Under the pieces are notes generated by a model. It had not been told where the DNA came from, searched no databases, and saw only the letters and a list, made by a program, of their open reading frames with translations. From Sphingomonas sp. Leaf33 (GTDB lineage Bacteria; Pseudomonadota; Alphaproteobacteria; Sphingomonadales; Sphingomonadaceae), in NCBI RefSeq assembly GCF_001421785.1, contig NZ_LMLB01000001.1:2234281-2298280 (forward strand): DNA of 64,000 nt, in the 5' to 3' direction. Made by a program: the position numbers and the translations under genes. Numbering within the stretch: the stretch's first letter is position 1; every line of letters starts with the position of its first letter. Shown one piece after another: positions 35,191 through 44,454 of this stretch.

Positions 35191-37920
35191 ATGTTCGCGA
35201 TCCTCCTCCTGTCCCTGGTCGGCGCGTGCCTGGTCCCGCTGATCGCGCGGGTCGTGGGCCGCGGCGCAGGCCTGCTGATCGCGCTGTTTCCCGCAGGACT
35301 CTTCGCCGCATTCGTATCGATGGCGCCGGTGGTCGAGCGCGGCTGGGTGACCGGCGAGGGGCGACTGTGGGCGACCGGCCTCGGCGCCGATGCGACGCTC
35401 CGGCTCGACGGATTCTCCTTCCTGTTCTGCCTGCTGGTGACCGGCATCGGCGCACTCGTCATCGTCTATGCCGGCGGCTATCTGACCGATAAATCGCGTA
35501 CCGAACGCACCCGCTTCTTCACGCTGATCCTGCTGTTCCTGACCGCGATGCTCGGGACGGTGCTCGCGGAAAACCTGCTGCTGCTGCTCGTCTTCTGGGA
35601 AGCGACCAGCATCCTGTCGTTCCTGCTCGTCGGGTTCGACAGCAAGAGCGCACGGTCCCGGCGCGCGGCGCTGATGGCGTTGCAGGTCACAGCGTTCGGC
35701 GGGCTGATGCTGCTGGCGGCCGTATTGATGATCGGCCACGTACTGGGCACCTATTCGATGGCCACGGCCGTCGATCGCGCAAGCGAGATCGCGGCGAGCC
35801 CATACGGCAACGCCATCGTCGCGTGCATCCTGATCGCGGCCTTCACCAAGTCCGCGCAGTTCCCCTTCCATTTCTGGCTGCCCAACGCGATGCAGGCCCC
35901 GACGCCCGCGTCCGCGTTCCTGCATTCGGCGACGATGGTAAAGCTCGGCATCTACCTGCTCGCCCGGTTCGAGCCGGTGTTCGCGAGCGTGCCGTGGGGC
36001 CGCACCTCCGTCATCACCATCGCCTGCCTGACGATGCTGCTGGCCGCGGTGCAGGCGTTGCGGGCGGAAGGGTTCAAATCCGCCCTCGCCTATTCGACGG
36101 TCGCCTCGCTCGGCATCCTGACGCTGCTGGTCGGGCTCGACGGACCGACTGCGACGGTCGCCATGGTCGGCTTCCTGCTGGCCCATGCCATGTACAAGGC
36201 CGCGCTGTTCTTCTGCGCCGGCTCGGTCCTCCACGCGACCGGTTTGTACAGCCTGCGCGCCATGGGCGGGCTGGTCCGTTTCCTGCCGTTCACCGCGCTC
36301 GCCTGCGTCGGTGCCAGCCTGTCGATGGCCGGGATTCCACCATTCATCGGCTTCATTTCGAAGGAATTCCTGTTCCAGGCACAGCTCGAAAGCAGCTGGG
36401 AAATAGTGCCGCTGGCCATCGCGGTCATCGTCAATGCGGTGATGGTCGGTGTCGCCGGCGTCATCACGCTGCGCCCCTTCTTCCTGGGCCACGGCAAGGT
36501 CGATGCGGTGAAGCATGGCGAGACCCTATCGCTGGTCGCGCCGCCGCTCGTCCTGGCGCTGGCCGGGCTGTTCATCAGCCTCGATCCCGAATGGATCACC
36601 CGCGTCGCGCTGCGCCCGGCGGTCGCGGCCGTGTTCGGTCAGGCGGTCGAGGTGAAGCTGGAGGTCTGGCACGGCATCACGCCGATGCTGTTGCTGAGCG
36701 GCGTCGTGGTCGGCACCGGCGCGCTGATCGTCGGGTTCTGGAAGCCGATCCACCTGCGGCTGCGCGCGGTCGATCGGTTCGACACGCTGGCGGTCGAGCG
36801 GCTGTGGGAAGCCAGCCTGCGAGCGATGATCGGCACCGCGCGGGCGCTGACCGGCTTGGTCCAGCACGGCGACCTGCGCCGCTACCTGCTGGTCGTCGTC
36901 GCCGGGATGGCGGCGCTGATGCTGTGGTCGCTCGCCGGTGCGGGCGTCCTGCCCCGCCTGCCGGATATCGAACCCGTGCGGATCGCCCCCGCGGTCGTCG
37001 CCCTCGTCGGGCTTGCCGGGGCGATCGCCGCGGCGCGTGCGACATCGCTGCTCGGCGCGATGATCACGGCGGGGCTGACCGGATTCGCCATCGCCATCAC
37101 CTTCCTGATGAACGGCGCCCCCGACCTGGCGCTGACCCAGTTCAGCGTCGAGGCGCTGGTCGTCGTCCTGCTGACCGCGCTGCTGCTCGCCGTCCCCCTC
37201 GCCTCCCCGCCGACCCGCAACGTGGCGATGCGACGCCGGGACGCGGCCGTCGCGGTCGGTGTCGGGGTGCTGCTGTTCGCCGGTATCGTCGACATGACCG
37301 CCGGCGGCGGGTCGTCGGCCGCGAGCGACTATTACGCGCGGATGAGCTATGTCGCAGCCTACGGCCACAACGTCGTCAACGTCATCCTGGTCGACTTCCG
37401 CGGCTTCGACACGCTGGGCGAGACGCTGGTCATCGCCGTCGCCGCGGTCCTCGCGCGGTCGCTGCTCAAGTCCCGCGACAGCGACACGGCGACCAGCCCC
37501 CCGCCCGAAGTTCATTTCGCCTTTGCCACGACGGCGCGCGGGTTCGCCTGGCTGCTGTTCGCCGCGTCGCTGGTCATCCTGTGGCGCGGGCATGACCAGC
37601 CCGGCGGCGGGTTCGTCGGCGGGCTGGTCGCGTCCCTGGCGCTGGCGATCGTCGCGCTGGCGTACGGCGTCGCCCGCGCCGAACGCGCGCTCCGGGTCGA
37701 TCCGCTGACTTTGGTCGCGATCGGCATGGCACTGGCACTCGCCAGCGGGCTGCCGGCGCTTGCCACCGGCTCCCCGTATCTCACGCATCTGTGGTGGGAG
37801 CCGGGCGGGTGGCTGCCCAAGCTCGGGACGACGATGATCTTCGACCTCGGCGTCTATATGGTCGTGCTCGGCGCGGTACTCGCCCTCCTGTTCGGATTGC
37901 AGCGGGAGGCGGCGCGATGA
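35191..37920 (+). CDS. mrpA: Mrp Na+/H+ antiporter subunit A (MrpA with fused MrpB)
   Basis: This 909-residue protein starts the Mrp operon. The N-terminal half resembles the NuoL/MrpA proton channel (FLHSATMVKLGIYLL, FWEATSILSFLLVGF and conserved Lys/His in membrane helices). The C-terminal part after about residue 620 holds MrpA's DUF4040 region and then an MrpB domain (WLLFAASLVILWRGHDQPGGGF and GVYMVVLGAVLALLFGL), so A and B are one polypeptide. The ATG at 35191 follows GGGAAATGGA; a TTG 12 nt earlier is less likely. The following genes overlap by 4-8 nt. Confidence 0.94.
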   Translation: MFAILLLSLVGACLVPLIARVVGRGAGLLIALFPAGLFAAFVSMAPVVERGWVTGEGRLWATGLGADATLRLDGFSFLFCLLVTGIGALVIVYAGGYLTDKSRTERTRFFTLILLFLTAMLGTVLAENLLLLLVFWEATSILSFLLVGFDSKSARSRRAALMALQVTAFGGLMLLAAVLMIGHVLGTYSMATAVDRASEIAASPYGNAIVACILIAAFTKSAQFPFHFWLPNAMQAPTPASAFLHSATMVKLGIYLLARFEPVFASVPWGRTSVITIACLTMLLAAVQALRAEGFKSALAYSTVASLGILTLLVGLDGPTATVAMVGFLLAHAMYKAALFFCAGSVLHATGLYSLRAMGGLVRFLPFTALACVGASLSMAGIPPFIGFISKEFLFQAQLESSWEIVPLAIAVIVNAVMVGVAGVITLRPFFLGHGKVDAVKHGETLSLVAPPLVLALAGLFISLDPEWITRVALRPAVAAVFGQAVEVKLEVWHGITPMLLLSGVVVGTGALIVGFWKPIHLRLRAVDRFDTLAVERLWEASLRAMIGTARALTGLVQHGDLRRYLLVVVAGMAALMLWSLAGAGVLPRLPDIEPVRIAPAVVALVGLAGAIAAARATSLLGAMITAGLTGFAIAITFLMNGAPDLALTQFSVEALVVVLLTALLLAVPLASPPTRNVAMRRRDAAVAVGVGVLLFAGIVDMTAGGGSSAASDYYARMSYVAAYGHNVVNVILVDFRGFDTLGETLVIAVAAVLARSLLKSRDSDTATSPPPEVHFAFATTARGFAWLLFAASLVILWRGHDQPGGGFVGGLVASLALAIVALAYGVARAERALRVDPLTLVAIGMALALASGLPALATGSPYLTHLWWEPGGWLPKLGTTMIFDLGVYMVVLGAVLALLFGLQREAAR

Positions 37921-38297
37921 CCATCCTCTACGCTGCGATCGGATCGGGCATCGTCGCCTGCGCGCTCTACATGATCCTGTCGCGCAATCTGGTGCGGATG
38001 CTGCTCGGCCTGTCGCTGCTGGCGACGGGGGCGAACATCCTGCTGTTCCTGGCCGGGCATACGCGCAGCCAGCAGCCGCCGATCATCGCCGATGGCGCAC
38101 GTGCGCTGACGAACGGCCCCGATCCCATGATCCAGGCGCTGATCCTGACCGCGATCGTCATCGGCTTCGCGCTGACCGTCATGCTCGCGGTGCTGGTCCT
38201 GCGCGCGTGGCGCAGCGAAGCGTCGATCGACGCGCGCGACGTCGGCACCGCCGAAGACCTCGGCCCGCCGCGCCAGCGGGACCCGGCCGATGTCTGA
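37917..38297 (+). CDS. mrpC: Mrp antiporter subunit C
   Basis: This 126-residue NuoK-like subunit has three membrane helices. LVRMLLGLSLLATGANILLF and PDPMIQALILTAIVIGFAL are typical of MrpC. Its start overlaps the mrpA stop by ATGA and its end overlaps mrpD by 8 nt. A hydrophilic tail of about 25 residues extends past the last helix. Confidence 0.94.
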   Translation: MTILYAAIGSGIVACALYMILSRNLVRMLLGLSLLATGANILLFLAGHTRSQQPPIIADGARALTNGPDPMIQALILTAIVIGFALTVMLAVLVLRAWRSEASIDARDVGTAEDLGPPRQRDPADV

Positions 38298-39756
38298 CGC
38301 GGTGCTGCTGATCCTGCCCGTCCTGCTGCCGTTCGCCGGCGCTACGCTGGCGCTCGTACTGCGCCGCCACGCCGGGCTGGCGACCGCGACCGGAATCGCA
38401 ACGACTGCGTTGCTCACGCTCGCTTCACTGGCATTGTTCCTCCGCGCGACCGACGGCGATCCGCTGCCGGCTACGGTGTTCGGTGGCTGGCCGCAGGGGT
38501 TCGGCATCGGCTTTTCCGCAAGCCTGCCCGGCGTGCTGCTGGTGCCGGTCGTCGCGGTCGTCACGCTCGCGACGGCGATCTACGCACTCGCCGACATCGG
38601 CCCGCGGCGGCGGCGCGCAGGATATGACGCGTTGACTCTGGCAATGGTCGGCGCGGTCAACGGCGCGTTCCTGACCGACGACCTGTTCAACCTGTACGTC
38701 TGGTTCGAACTGGCCCTGCTCGCCGCGCTCGGGCTGCTGACGATCGACCGGCGCTCGGCCCAGATCGACGGCGCGATCCGCTACGCCGCCTTCGCCATGC
38801 TTGCCGCGACATTCATCCTGATCGGCGTCGCGATGGTCTATGGCATCACCGGCACGCTCGAGGTGCGGAGCGCGGCGCAGGCGTTTGCCGACCGGCCGAC
38901 CGACGCCGCGACCGCCATCGCCGCCGCGCTGCTGCTGGGCGGGTTCGTGTTGAAGTCGGGGTTGGTCCCGTTTCATCTCTGGCTGCCGGCATCGTACCAC
39001 ACCGCCCCGACGACGGTCGCCGCGGTGTTCGCGGGGCTGCTGACCAAGATGGGCTTCTTTGCGCTGCTGCTGATCTTCGTCGGCGTGTTCGGGGTGACCG
39101 GCGGCGGGGCCGGCCAGCTTGTCCCGTTGTTCGGCGTCATCGCCGCGGCGACGATGCTGGTCTGCATCGCCGGAGCGCTGGCGCAGACCGATATGCGCCG
39201 CCTTCTTGCCTATCACGTGATCGCACAGGTCGGGTACATGATGGCGGGCCTGGCGCTGGCGACCCGCGAAGGCGTTGCAGCGGCCGTGTTCTACATGGTC
39301 CATTCGATCATCGTGCAGGCCAACCTGTTCCTCGGCGCCGGACTGATCCGCCGGTCGAGCGGCAGCTGGGACCTGACCCGCACCGGCGGGCTGATGCGCC
39401 GCGAGCCATTGTTCGCGTTGCTGTTCGCGGTGCCCGTGCTGTCGCTTGCCGGGATACCGCCTTTCTCCGGCTTCTGGGCAAAGATGATCGTCATCCGCGC
39501 GAGCCTGGACGGCGGCATGGCGTGGCTTGGCGCGGTTGCGTTGTTCACCGGGCTGCTGACGATCGTGTCGATGACGACCTTCTGGTCGGATGCCTGCTGG
39601 AAACAGTCGCGGTCGGCGACGCAGCGTCGCCTGCCGACAAGCGGGCTGGTCGCGATGGCCCTGCTTTCGGGCACGACAGTGGCAATCGGGCTGGCGCCGG
39701 GCTGGCTCTGGGCGCTGGCCGAGCGGTCCGCGCAGACGCTGGCCGGCCTGTCATGA
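38290..39756 (+). CDS. mrpD: Mrp antiporter subunit D
   Basis: This 488-residue NuoN-like proton-translocating subunit has about 14 membrane helices. Signatures include LFNLYVWFELALLAALGLL, VLKSGLVPFHLWLPASYHTAPTT (channel Lys and His) and MRRLLAYHVIAQVGYMMAGL. It overlaps mrpC and mrpE. Confidence 0.95.
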   Translation: MSDAVLLILPVLLPFAGATLALVLRRHAGLATATGIATTALLTLASLALFLRATDGDPLPATVFGGWPQGFGIGFSASLPGVLLVPVVAVVTLATAIYALADIGPRRRRAGYDALTLAMVGAVNGAFLTDDLFNLYVWFELALLAALGLLTIDRRSAQIDGAIRYAAFAMLAATFILIGVAMVYGITGTLEVRSAAQAFADRPTDAATAIAAALLLGGFVLKSGLVPFHLWLPASYHTAPTTVAAVFAGLLTKMGFFALLLIFVGVFGVTGGGAGQLVPLFGVIAAATMLVCIAGALAQTDMRRLLAYHVIAQVGYMMAGLALATREGVAAAVFYMVHSIIVQANLFLGAGLIRRSSGSWDLTRTGGLMRREPLFALLFAVPVLSLAGIPPFSGFWAKMIVIRASLDGGMAWLGAVALFTGLLTIVSMTTFWSDACWKQSRSATQRRLPTSGLVAMALLSGTTVAIGLAPGWLWALAERSAQTLAGLS

Positions 39757-40091
39757 CCGCACCGCTGCGCCGCATCCGCGCCGGCATCGTCCTGACCGGC
39801 ATCTTCCTGTGGGATCTGGTCGCTGCGTCCTGCGATGTCGCGCGGATCGTCCTCAGTCCTCGGATGCGCACGTCTCCCAGGATCGTCGTCGTGCCGATTG
39901 CGCTGACCCGCCCGGCAGCGATCGCGCTGTTCGCCTATTTCGTGTCGCTGACGCCGGGGTCGACCTGCCTGCACGTTTCGCGCGACCGGACGCGACTGTT
40001 CGTCCATATCCTCGATACCGACGACGACGCCGCCACGATCGCGCGCTTCAAGAGCCATTTCGAACGCTGGATCGCGGAGCTGCTGGAATGA
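39753..40091 (+). CDS. mrpE: Mrp antiporter subunit E
   Basis: This 112-residue subunit has one or two membrane segments and the MrpE C-terminal domain, with LTRPAAIALFAYFVSLTPGSTCLHVSRD and VHILDTDDD. It is shorter than the usual 150-170 residues because only one N-terminal hydrophobic stretch (AGIVLTGIFLWDLVAAS) precedes the domain. The start overlaps the mrpD stop. Confidence 0.92.
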   Translation: MTAPLRRIRAGIVLTGIFLWDLVAASCDVARIVLSPRMRTSPRIVVVPIALTRPAAIALFAYFVSLTPGSTCLHVSRDRTRLFVHILDTDDDAATIARFKSHFERWIAELLE

Positions 40092-40363
40092 CCGGGATGC
40101 AGACCCTGTCCGCCGGCCTGTCGGTCATTCTGGCGATCGCGCTGGTGCTGGCCGCTTGGCGCATGGTGCGTGGCCCGAGCTTCGCCGACCGCTTCATCGC
40201 ACTCGACATGCTGACTGCGGTCGCGGTCGGCTTCGCGGCCGTGACGACCGTGCTGACCGGACGATCCGAATTCCTCGACATCGGCCTGAGCCTGGCGCTC
40301 ATCAATTTCGTGGCGACGGCGGCGTTTGCGGTGTTTCTCGAACTGCGGAAGGGGCGGAAATGA
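40088..40363 (+). CDS. mrpF: Mrp antiporter subunit F
   Basis: This 91-residue subunit has three helices. RMVRGPSFADRFIALDMLTAVAVGF is the MrpF signature (normally G-P-S/T-x-A-D-R-x-x-A-x-D). It overlaps mrpE and mrpG by 4 nt each. Confidence 0.94.
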   Translation: MTGMQTLSAGLSVILAIALVLAAWRMVRGPSFADRFIALDMLTAVAVGFAAVTTVLTGRSEFLDIGLSLALINFVATAAFAVFLELRKGRK

Positions 40364-40701
40364 CGATCCTTGCTGCCGGCTTGATGATCGCCGGCACCGC
40401 CTTCCTACTGGTCGCCGCCATCGGCGTCATCCGCCTGCCCGACCCGTTGCAGCGGATGCACAGCGCGACGAAGGCGGGAACGCTCGGCTGCGCGCTGCTG
40501 CTGATCGGCGTGATGATCCACGACGACAGCGGCGCGGATCGGATCGGATGGATGAACATCCTGTTCCTGCTGCTGACCCTGCCCGTCGGCGCCCAGATGC
40601 TGGCGCGCGCGACCTATGTCTCGGGCACCCGGCTGGAGGGGATCGCCGACGATCCGCTGGACGGCGAGCTCGACCGGGCGACGGAACCGGTCGAGCCGTA
40701 G
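40360..40701 (+). CDS. mrpG: Mrp antiporter subunit G
   Basis: This 113-residue subunit has three helices and the MrpG motif GVIRLPDPLQRMHSATKAGTLG. It ends the operon. The last base is directly next to the convergent serine hydrolase gene, with no room for a separate terminator between them. Confidence 0.94.
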   Translation: MTILAAGLMIAGTAFLLVAAIGVIRLPDPLQRMHSATKAGTLGCALLLIGVMIHDDSGADRIGWMNILFLLLTLPVGAQMLARATYVSGTRLEGIADDPLDGELDRATEPVEP

Positions 40702-40702
40702 C

Positions 40703-41758
40703 TTACGCCCGTGCGATCGCCTCCACCCACTGATCGATCATCGACTGATCGAGGTCGGTGTTGTTGAACACCACGATCGTTTCGCTGTGCGACAGGCGAT
40801 GCGCGATATGCGACCGATATCCCTCGACCTTGCCCGTCTCCCACGCCCAGGACGCGCCGTCGATCGGGTGGACGCGACCGCCCAGCGCATATTCCTGCGC
40901 AGGCCATCGCAGCGTCGTCAACGCGGTGCGCGACGCCGGGCGTAGCAGCTGGCCGTGGAAAATGCCGTGCGCGGCGCGCATCGCATCGGCCGCCGTCCCC
41001 GCCACATTGCCGCTCGCCGCGACGAAGCGCGGAACCGGCGCCATCTTGCGCACCGGCGGCGTGGTATTGGTGTAAGCCGCGGCGATCATCGGCAGCGGCG
41101 GCTCGCCAGCGATCGCAAACCCCGTCTCGCGCATCTTCAGCGGCTGGAATACCAGCCGCCCGACCGATGCGGGCAACGGTTCGCCCGTCACCCGTTCCAG
41201 GATGGCGTCGACGATCGTCCAGTTGATCGGCGTGTAATCCCAGCCCGCACCGGGCGCGAACGCCAGATCGCCGCCGGCAAAGCGCGCGACCATTTCCGCC
41301 GCGGTCGCGGTCGACTGGCGTAGCGCGGGCTCGACCTTCACCTGCCGGATCATCAGATCGGGGATGCCGCTGGTGTTCGACAGCAGATGCCGCAGCAGCA
41401 CGCGCTCGCCCGTGTCGCGCCGGAAGTCGGGCAGATAGGTGATGATCGGCGCGTCGAGCGACAGCCGCCCCTGCTCGACCAGCCGCAGTACAGCACAACT
41501 GACCAGCCATTTCGATGCCGATCCGAACATGAAGCGCGTGTCCGGCGTCACCGGCCGGCGGCTCTCCACATCGGCCATGCCGACGCAGCGCATGGCCTCG
41601 ACCCGCCCGGCCCGGCCATAGGCGATCAGCCCGTTGAAGTTCGCCGGCAGCGCGACCGCAGCGATCGCCCGGCGCTTTGCGTCCGACGGTTGCGCCGCCC
41701 ACCCCGCGGTCGCGCCAAGCGCTACCCCGCCCGCGATCACCGTACGCCTGTCGAACAT
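40703..41758 (-). CDS. serine hydrolase, class C beta-lactamase family, probably Tat-exported
   Basis: This 351-residue S12-family protein has the nucleophile motif SASK (in FGSASKWLVSCAVL) and the YTPINW segment as second motif. LLRHLLSNTSGIPDL is the conserved loop of this family. The N-terminus MFDRRTVIAGGVALGATAG has a twin-arginine pair before a hydrophobic stretch, suggesting Tat export. The substrate is unknown, and it may be an esterase rather than a beta-lactamase. It is convergent with mrpG and divergent from the CPA1 antiporter. Confidence 0.88.
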   Translation of the reverse strand: MFDRRTVIAGGVALGATAGWAAQPSDAKRRAIAAVALPANFNGLIAYGRAGRVEAMRCVGMADVESRRPVTPDTRFMFGSASKWLVSCAVLRLVEQGRLSLDAPIITYLPDFRRDTGERVLLRHLLSNTSGIPDLMIRQVKVEPALRQSTATAAEMVARFAGGDLAFAPGAGWDYTPINWTIVDAILERVTGEPLPASVGRLVFQPLKMRETGFAIAGEPPLPMIAAAYTNTTPPVRKMAPVPRFVAASGNVAGTAADAMRAAHGIFHGQLLRPASRTALTTLRWPAQEYALGGRVHPIDGASWAWETGKVEGYRSHIAHRLSHSETIVVFNNTDLDQSMIDQWVEAIARA

Positions 41759-41962
41759 GCTGCCCTCCCCCGTTTTCATCCGGGGTGTAGGGAGGCGATC
41801 GCGGTACGTCGACCATGTATCCGCCACCGGCAAGTCGATCGCATCGGGAGCGAAACGACGGCTTTCGCGTTCGGTCGGGGCGTGAACAGTCGGTATCGGG
41901 GCCTGCCGCCATCGGGGCAGGTGCATTGCGCGGCGTGTCCACCCGGCCGGGATTCCTGTTCG

Positions 41963-43528
41963 ATGCATATTTTCGAGATGCTCCTGCTCCTGATCGCCGC
42001 GGCGATGGGCCTGACGGTGCTGGCGCGCCGTATCGAGATTCCCTCGGCCGTGATGCTGGTGCTGGGCGGCATGGTGCTGGCGTTCGTCCCCACCCTGCCG
42101 CACATCAACCTTCAGCCGGAACTGGCGCTGGCGCTCTTCCTCCCGCCGCTCCTCCAGGCAAGCGCGCTGAGGACCGACTGGGGCCTGTTCCGCTCCAACA
42201 TCGTGTTCATCGCCCTGCTCGCGTTCGGCGCCGTGCTGTTCACCGCCGGGATCGTCGCGGTCACCGCGCGCGGGCTGATCCCCGGCATGGGCTGGCCGGC
42301 GGCGATCGCGCTGGGCGCCATCGTCGCGCCGCCGGACGCCGTGGCGGCGACATCGGTCCTGAAGCGCTTTCGCCTACCCAAGCGGATCGTCGCGGTGCTG
42401 GAGGGCGAAAGCCTGATCAACGACGCATCCGCGCTGGTGCTCTACAAACTCGCCATCAGCGCCGCGCTGATCGGCAGCGTCGGCGTTGGCCAAGTCCTGT
42501 CGTCCTTCTCGGTCACCGCGCTGATCGGTGTCGTCGTCGGCCTGGCGGCGGGCTTTGCCGCCAATTGGCTGATGCAGCGGATGAAGGATCACTTCCTCGA
42601 AATCCTAGCGTCGTTCCTGGCAGGGTTCATCAGCTATCTGGCCGCCGAATGGGTCGACGGATCGGGCGTGCTGGCTGCGGTCGCCTGCGGTGGCCTGATC
42701 GGACGCGCGCAGTTGAAGCTTGCCGCGCGCACCCGTCTGCAATCGCACAGCGCGTGGGAGCTGGTCGAATTCATCCTCGCCAGCCTGGTGTTCCTGCTGG
42801 TCGGATTGCAGTTGCGCGAAATCATGACGCGGCTGGTCGATTACGACCACGGGCATCTGATCGTGCTGGGTGTCGCGATGTCGCTGGTACTGATCGTGTC
42901 GCGGTTCGTCTGGGTCTTCGTCACCTTCTACCCCGCCGCCGCCGTCGCGTCGGTTCTGCAGGGCGGCAAGTTCAACCCGCCGCTCAGTTACCCCACCATC
43001 ATCTCGTGGGCAGGGATGCGCGGGGTCGTCAGCCTGGCGGCGGCACTCGCGCTGCCAAGCGGCTTCCCGCAGCGCGACCTGATCGTCTTCTTGGCGTTCT
43101 GCGCGATCTTCTCCACCCTGGTCGTGCAGGGCACCACGCTGAAGCTGCTGATCCGCTGGTTCGACCCGAAGGATCCCGACATCGGCGTCGTCAATCACGC
43201 GACCGTCCGCGCGCGCGAGACGGTGGCCGCGGCAGTCGCCGGCGTCGTCCCGGAGGGCGGACGAACCGCGCGCGAGCTGGTGTCCGAATTTCAGGCCCGC
43301 CGTGACGCCGCCCTCAGCGGTTGCGCGGTCGTCGGCCATGACCGGCTGGACGCTCTCCTGCGCCAGAAGCTGGCGACGATCGAAGCGGCGCGTGGCGAAC
43401 TGCACGAGATGCGCGACGATATCGATGCGGAAACGCTGGCGACGCTGACGCAGCAGCTTGACCTGGAGGAGGAACAGATCCGCCTGGCCATCGACGAAGC
43501 GAACCCGAGCGTAGGCAACGTACACTAG
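41963..43528 (+). CDS. CPA1 family Na+/H+ antiporter
   Basis: This 521-residue protein has about 12 membrane helices of the NhaP/CPA1 type (MLLLLIAAAMGLTVLARRIEIPSAVMLVLGG). The ion-binding segment is APPDAVAATSVL, followed by LEGESLINDASALVLYK (the ND pair) and ISWAGMRGVVSLAAALALP. A cytosolic helical tail of about 120 residues ends it. It probably works in Na+ and pH balance alongside the Mrp complex. The ATG at 41963 opens the first helix; the longer frame upstream is antisense to the hydrolase gene. Confidence 0.92.
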   Translation: MHIFEMLLLLIAAAMGLTVLARRIEIPSAVMLVLGGMVLAFVPTLPHINLQPELALALFLPPLLQASALRTDWGLFRSNIVFIALLAFGAVLFTAGIVAVTARGLIPGMGWPAAIALGAIVAPPDAVAATSVLKRFRLPKRIVAVLEGESLINDASALVLYKLAISAALIGSVGVGQVLSSFSVTALIGVVVGLAAGFAANWLMQRMKDHFLEILASFLAGFISYLAAEWVDGSGVLAAVACGGLIGRAQLKLAARTRLQSHSAWELVEFILASLVFLLVGLQLREIMTRLVDYDHGHLIVLGVAMSLVLIVSRFVWVFVTFYPAAAVASVLQGGKFNPPLSYPTIISWAGMRGVVSLAAALALPSGFPQRDLIVFLAFCAIFSTLVVQGTTLKLLIRWFDPKDPDIGVVNHATVRARETVAAAVAGVVPEGGRTARELVSEFQARRDAALSGCAVVGHDRLDALLRQKLATIEAARGELHEMRDDIDAETLATLTQQLDLEEEQIRLAIDEANPSVGNVH

Positions 43529-43625
43529 CGAACGTGCCACCACGGGGGTTGTTTCGTACCATATCACCCATCCGAACAATCGCTTAGCATCCGACTTCTC
43601 ACGAGGCGAAATCCGGAAGACTGTC

Positions 43626-43790
43626 ATGGCTGCGTCGATGTCCGACGATCACGCATATTATCTGAAGCGCAGCGAGGATCACCGGGGAATGGCCGATCGT
43701 TCCACGGTCGCATCATCGAGGATCGCGCATCTTCAGTTCGCCGATGCCTATGCCCGGCGCGCGGATCAGGTGTTGGTACAAGAAGACTAG
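43626..43790 (+). CDS. small helical protein of unknown function
   Basis: This is a 54-residue reading frame with a pattern common in short alphaproteobacterial proteins: AYYLKRSEDHRGMAD at the start and ARIAHLQFADAYARRAD-like spacing at the end (here SRIAHLQFADAYARRADQV). CGGAAG lies upstream of the ATG. It is probably expressed, but the function is unknown. The following 282 nt hold only a candidate EcfG-type promoter. Confidence 0.55.
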   Translation: MAASMSDDHAYYLKRSEDHRGMADRSTVASSRIAHLQFADAYARRADQVLVQED

Positions 43791-43810
43791 TAGCTGCTGC
43801 AAAGCTACCA

Positions 43811-43835
43811 GGAACACTATCGCCTATCATAAGTT
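43811..43835 (+). promoter_or_regulatory. candidate EcfG-type general stress promoter
   Basis: GGAAC, a 17-nt spacer and GTT match the alphaproteobacterial general stress sigma factor (EcfG) promoter pattern, except that A replaces the usual C before GTT. It lies about 240 nt upstream of the CsbD-like gene at 44073, a gene type often under general stress control. No other gene was seen between them. Confidence 0.4.
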
Positions 43836-44072
43836 AATGCCGCTCGACGGGTCGCATGTCGCAACCGGTCTGCGGAGTCGTCGGCGTGAGAGCACTCGCC
43901 ATAGCCTGCATCGCGGAACGGGATGTCGCTTACCCCGCGACACGCCCGGGTCCCCGCACGTCCCGAACGGCGCGCCCACACGTCGCTGTCGTTCGCCGCG
44001 CCGTCGCGCGCTGAGACGATCCGCCGTCCGGCGCACCCCGCCCCCTTCCCACCATTTCCGGAGACCCCTCCC

Positions 44073-44441
44073 ATGAACAAGCATGAAATTCACGGCGGCG
44101 CCCGTTACGTCGGCGGCAAGATCGAGAAGGCCGTCGGCGACGCGGTCGACAGCCGCAACTGGCAGGTCGACGGTGTCGTCAACCAGGTCGCCGGCGCCGC
44201 TGAGAACATGTTCGGCCGCGCGCAGTCGGTTGCCGAAGATGTCGCCGACGCGACCCCCGGCCTGATCGAGCACGCGCGCGAAAAGCTGGGCGACGCCGCG
44301 GACCGCACGGTCGACGCCGCCCGCCGCGGCACCGATCAGGCGCTGAAGGCGGTGCGTGGCGAGGATCATCTTCTGTGGGCGGCGGGTGCTCTGATCGGCG
44401 GCTATGCGCTCGGCTGGCTGATCCACGGGCGCCGCGACTGA
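44073..44441 (+). CDS. CsbD-like protein with C-terminal membrane anchor
   Basis: This 122-residue protein has a CsbD-like N-terminal half (HEIHGGARYVGGKIEKAVGDAVDSRNWQVDGVVNQVAGAAENMFGRAQ, residues 4-50). An amphipathic Ala/Asp/Arg-rich helix follows, then a single hydrophobic segment (LLWAAGALIGGYALGWLI) near the C-terminus. CGGAGA lies upstream of the ATG. A stress role is assumed from the family. The PAS-LuxR gene begins 13 nt downstream, so they are probably co-transcribed. Confidence 0.8.
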   Translation: MNKHEIHGGARYVGGKIEKAVGDAVDSRNWQVDGVVNQVAGAAENMFGRAQSVAEDVADATPGLIEHAREKLGDAADRTVDAARRGTDQALKAVRGEDHLLWAAGALIGGYALGWLIHGRRD

Positions 44442-44454
44442 CGCGCCGCGCGCC

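Noticed and set aside
34570..36516. Long minus-strand frame across the DAACS and mrpA genes, and similar frames in the Mrp operon
   Set aside because: These are high-GC shadow frames with Arg/Gln/Asp-rich composition and no domain; the plus-strand Mrp proteins and the DAACS gene are unmistakable.
43836..44076. Open frame between the EcfG-like promoter and the CsbD-like gene
   Set aside because: Arg/Pro-rich translation without domain or ribosome binding site, typical of non-coding high-GC sequence.
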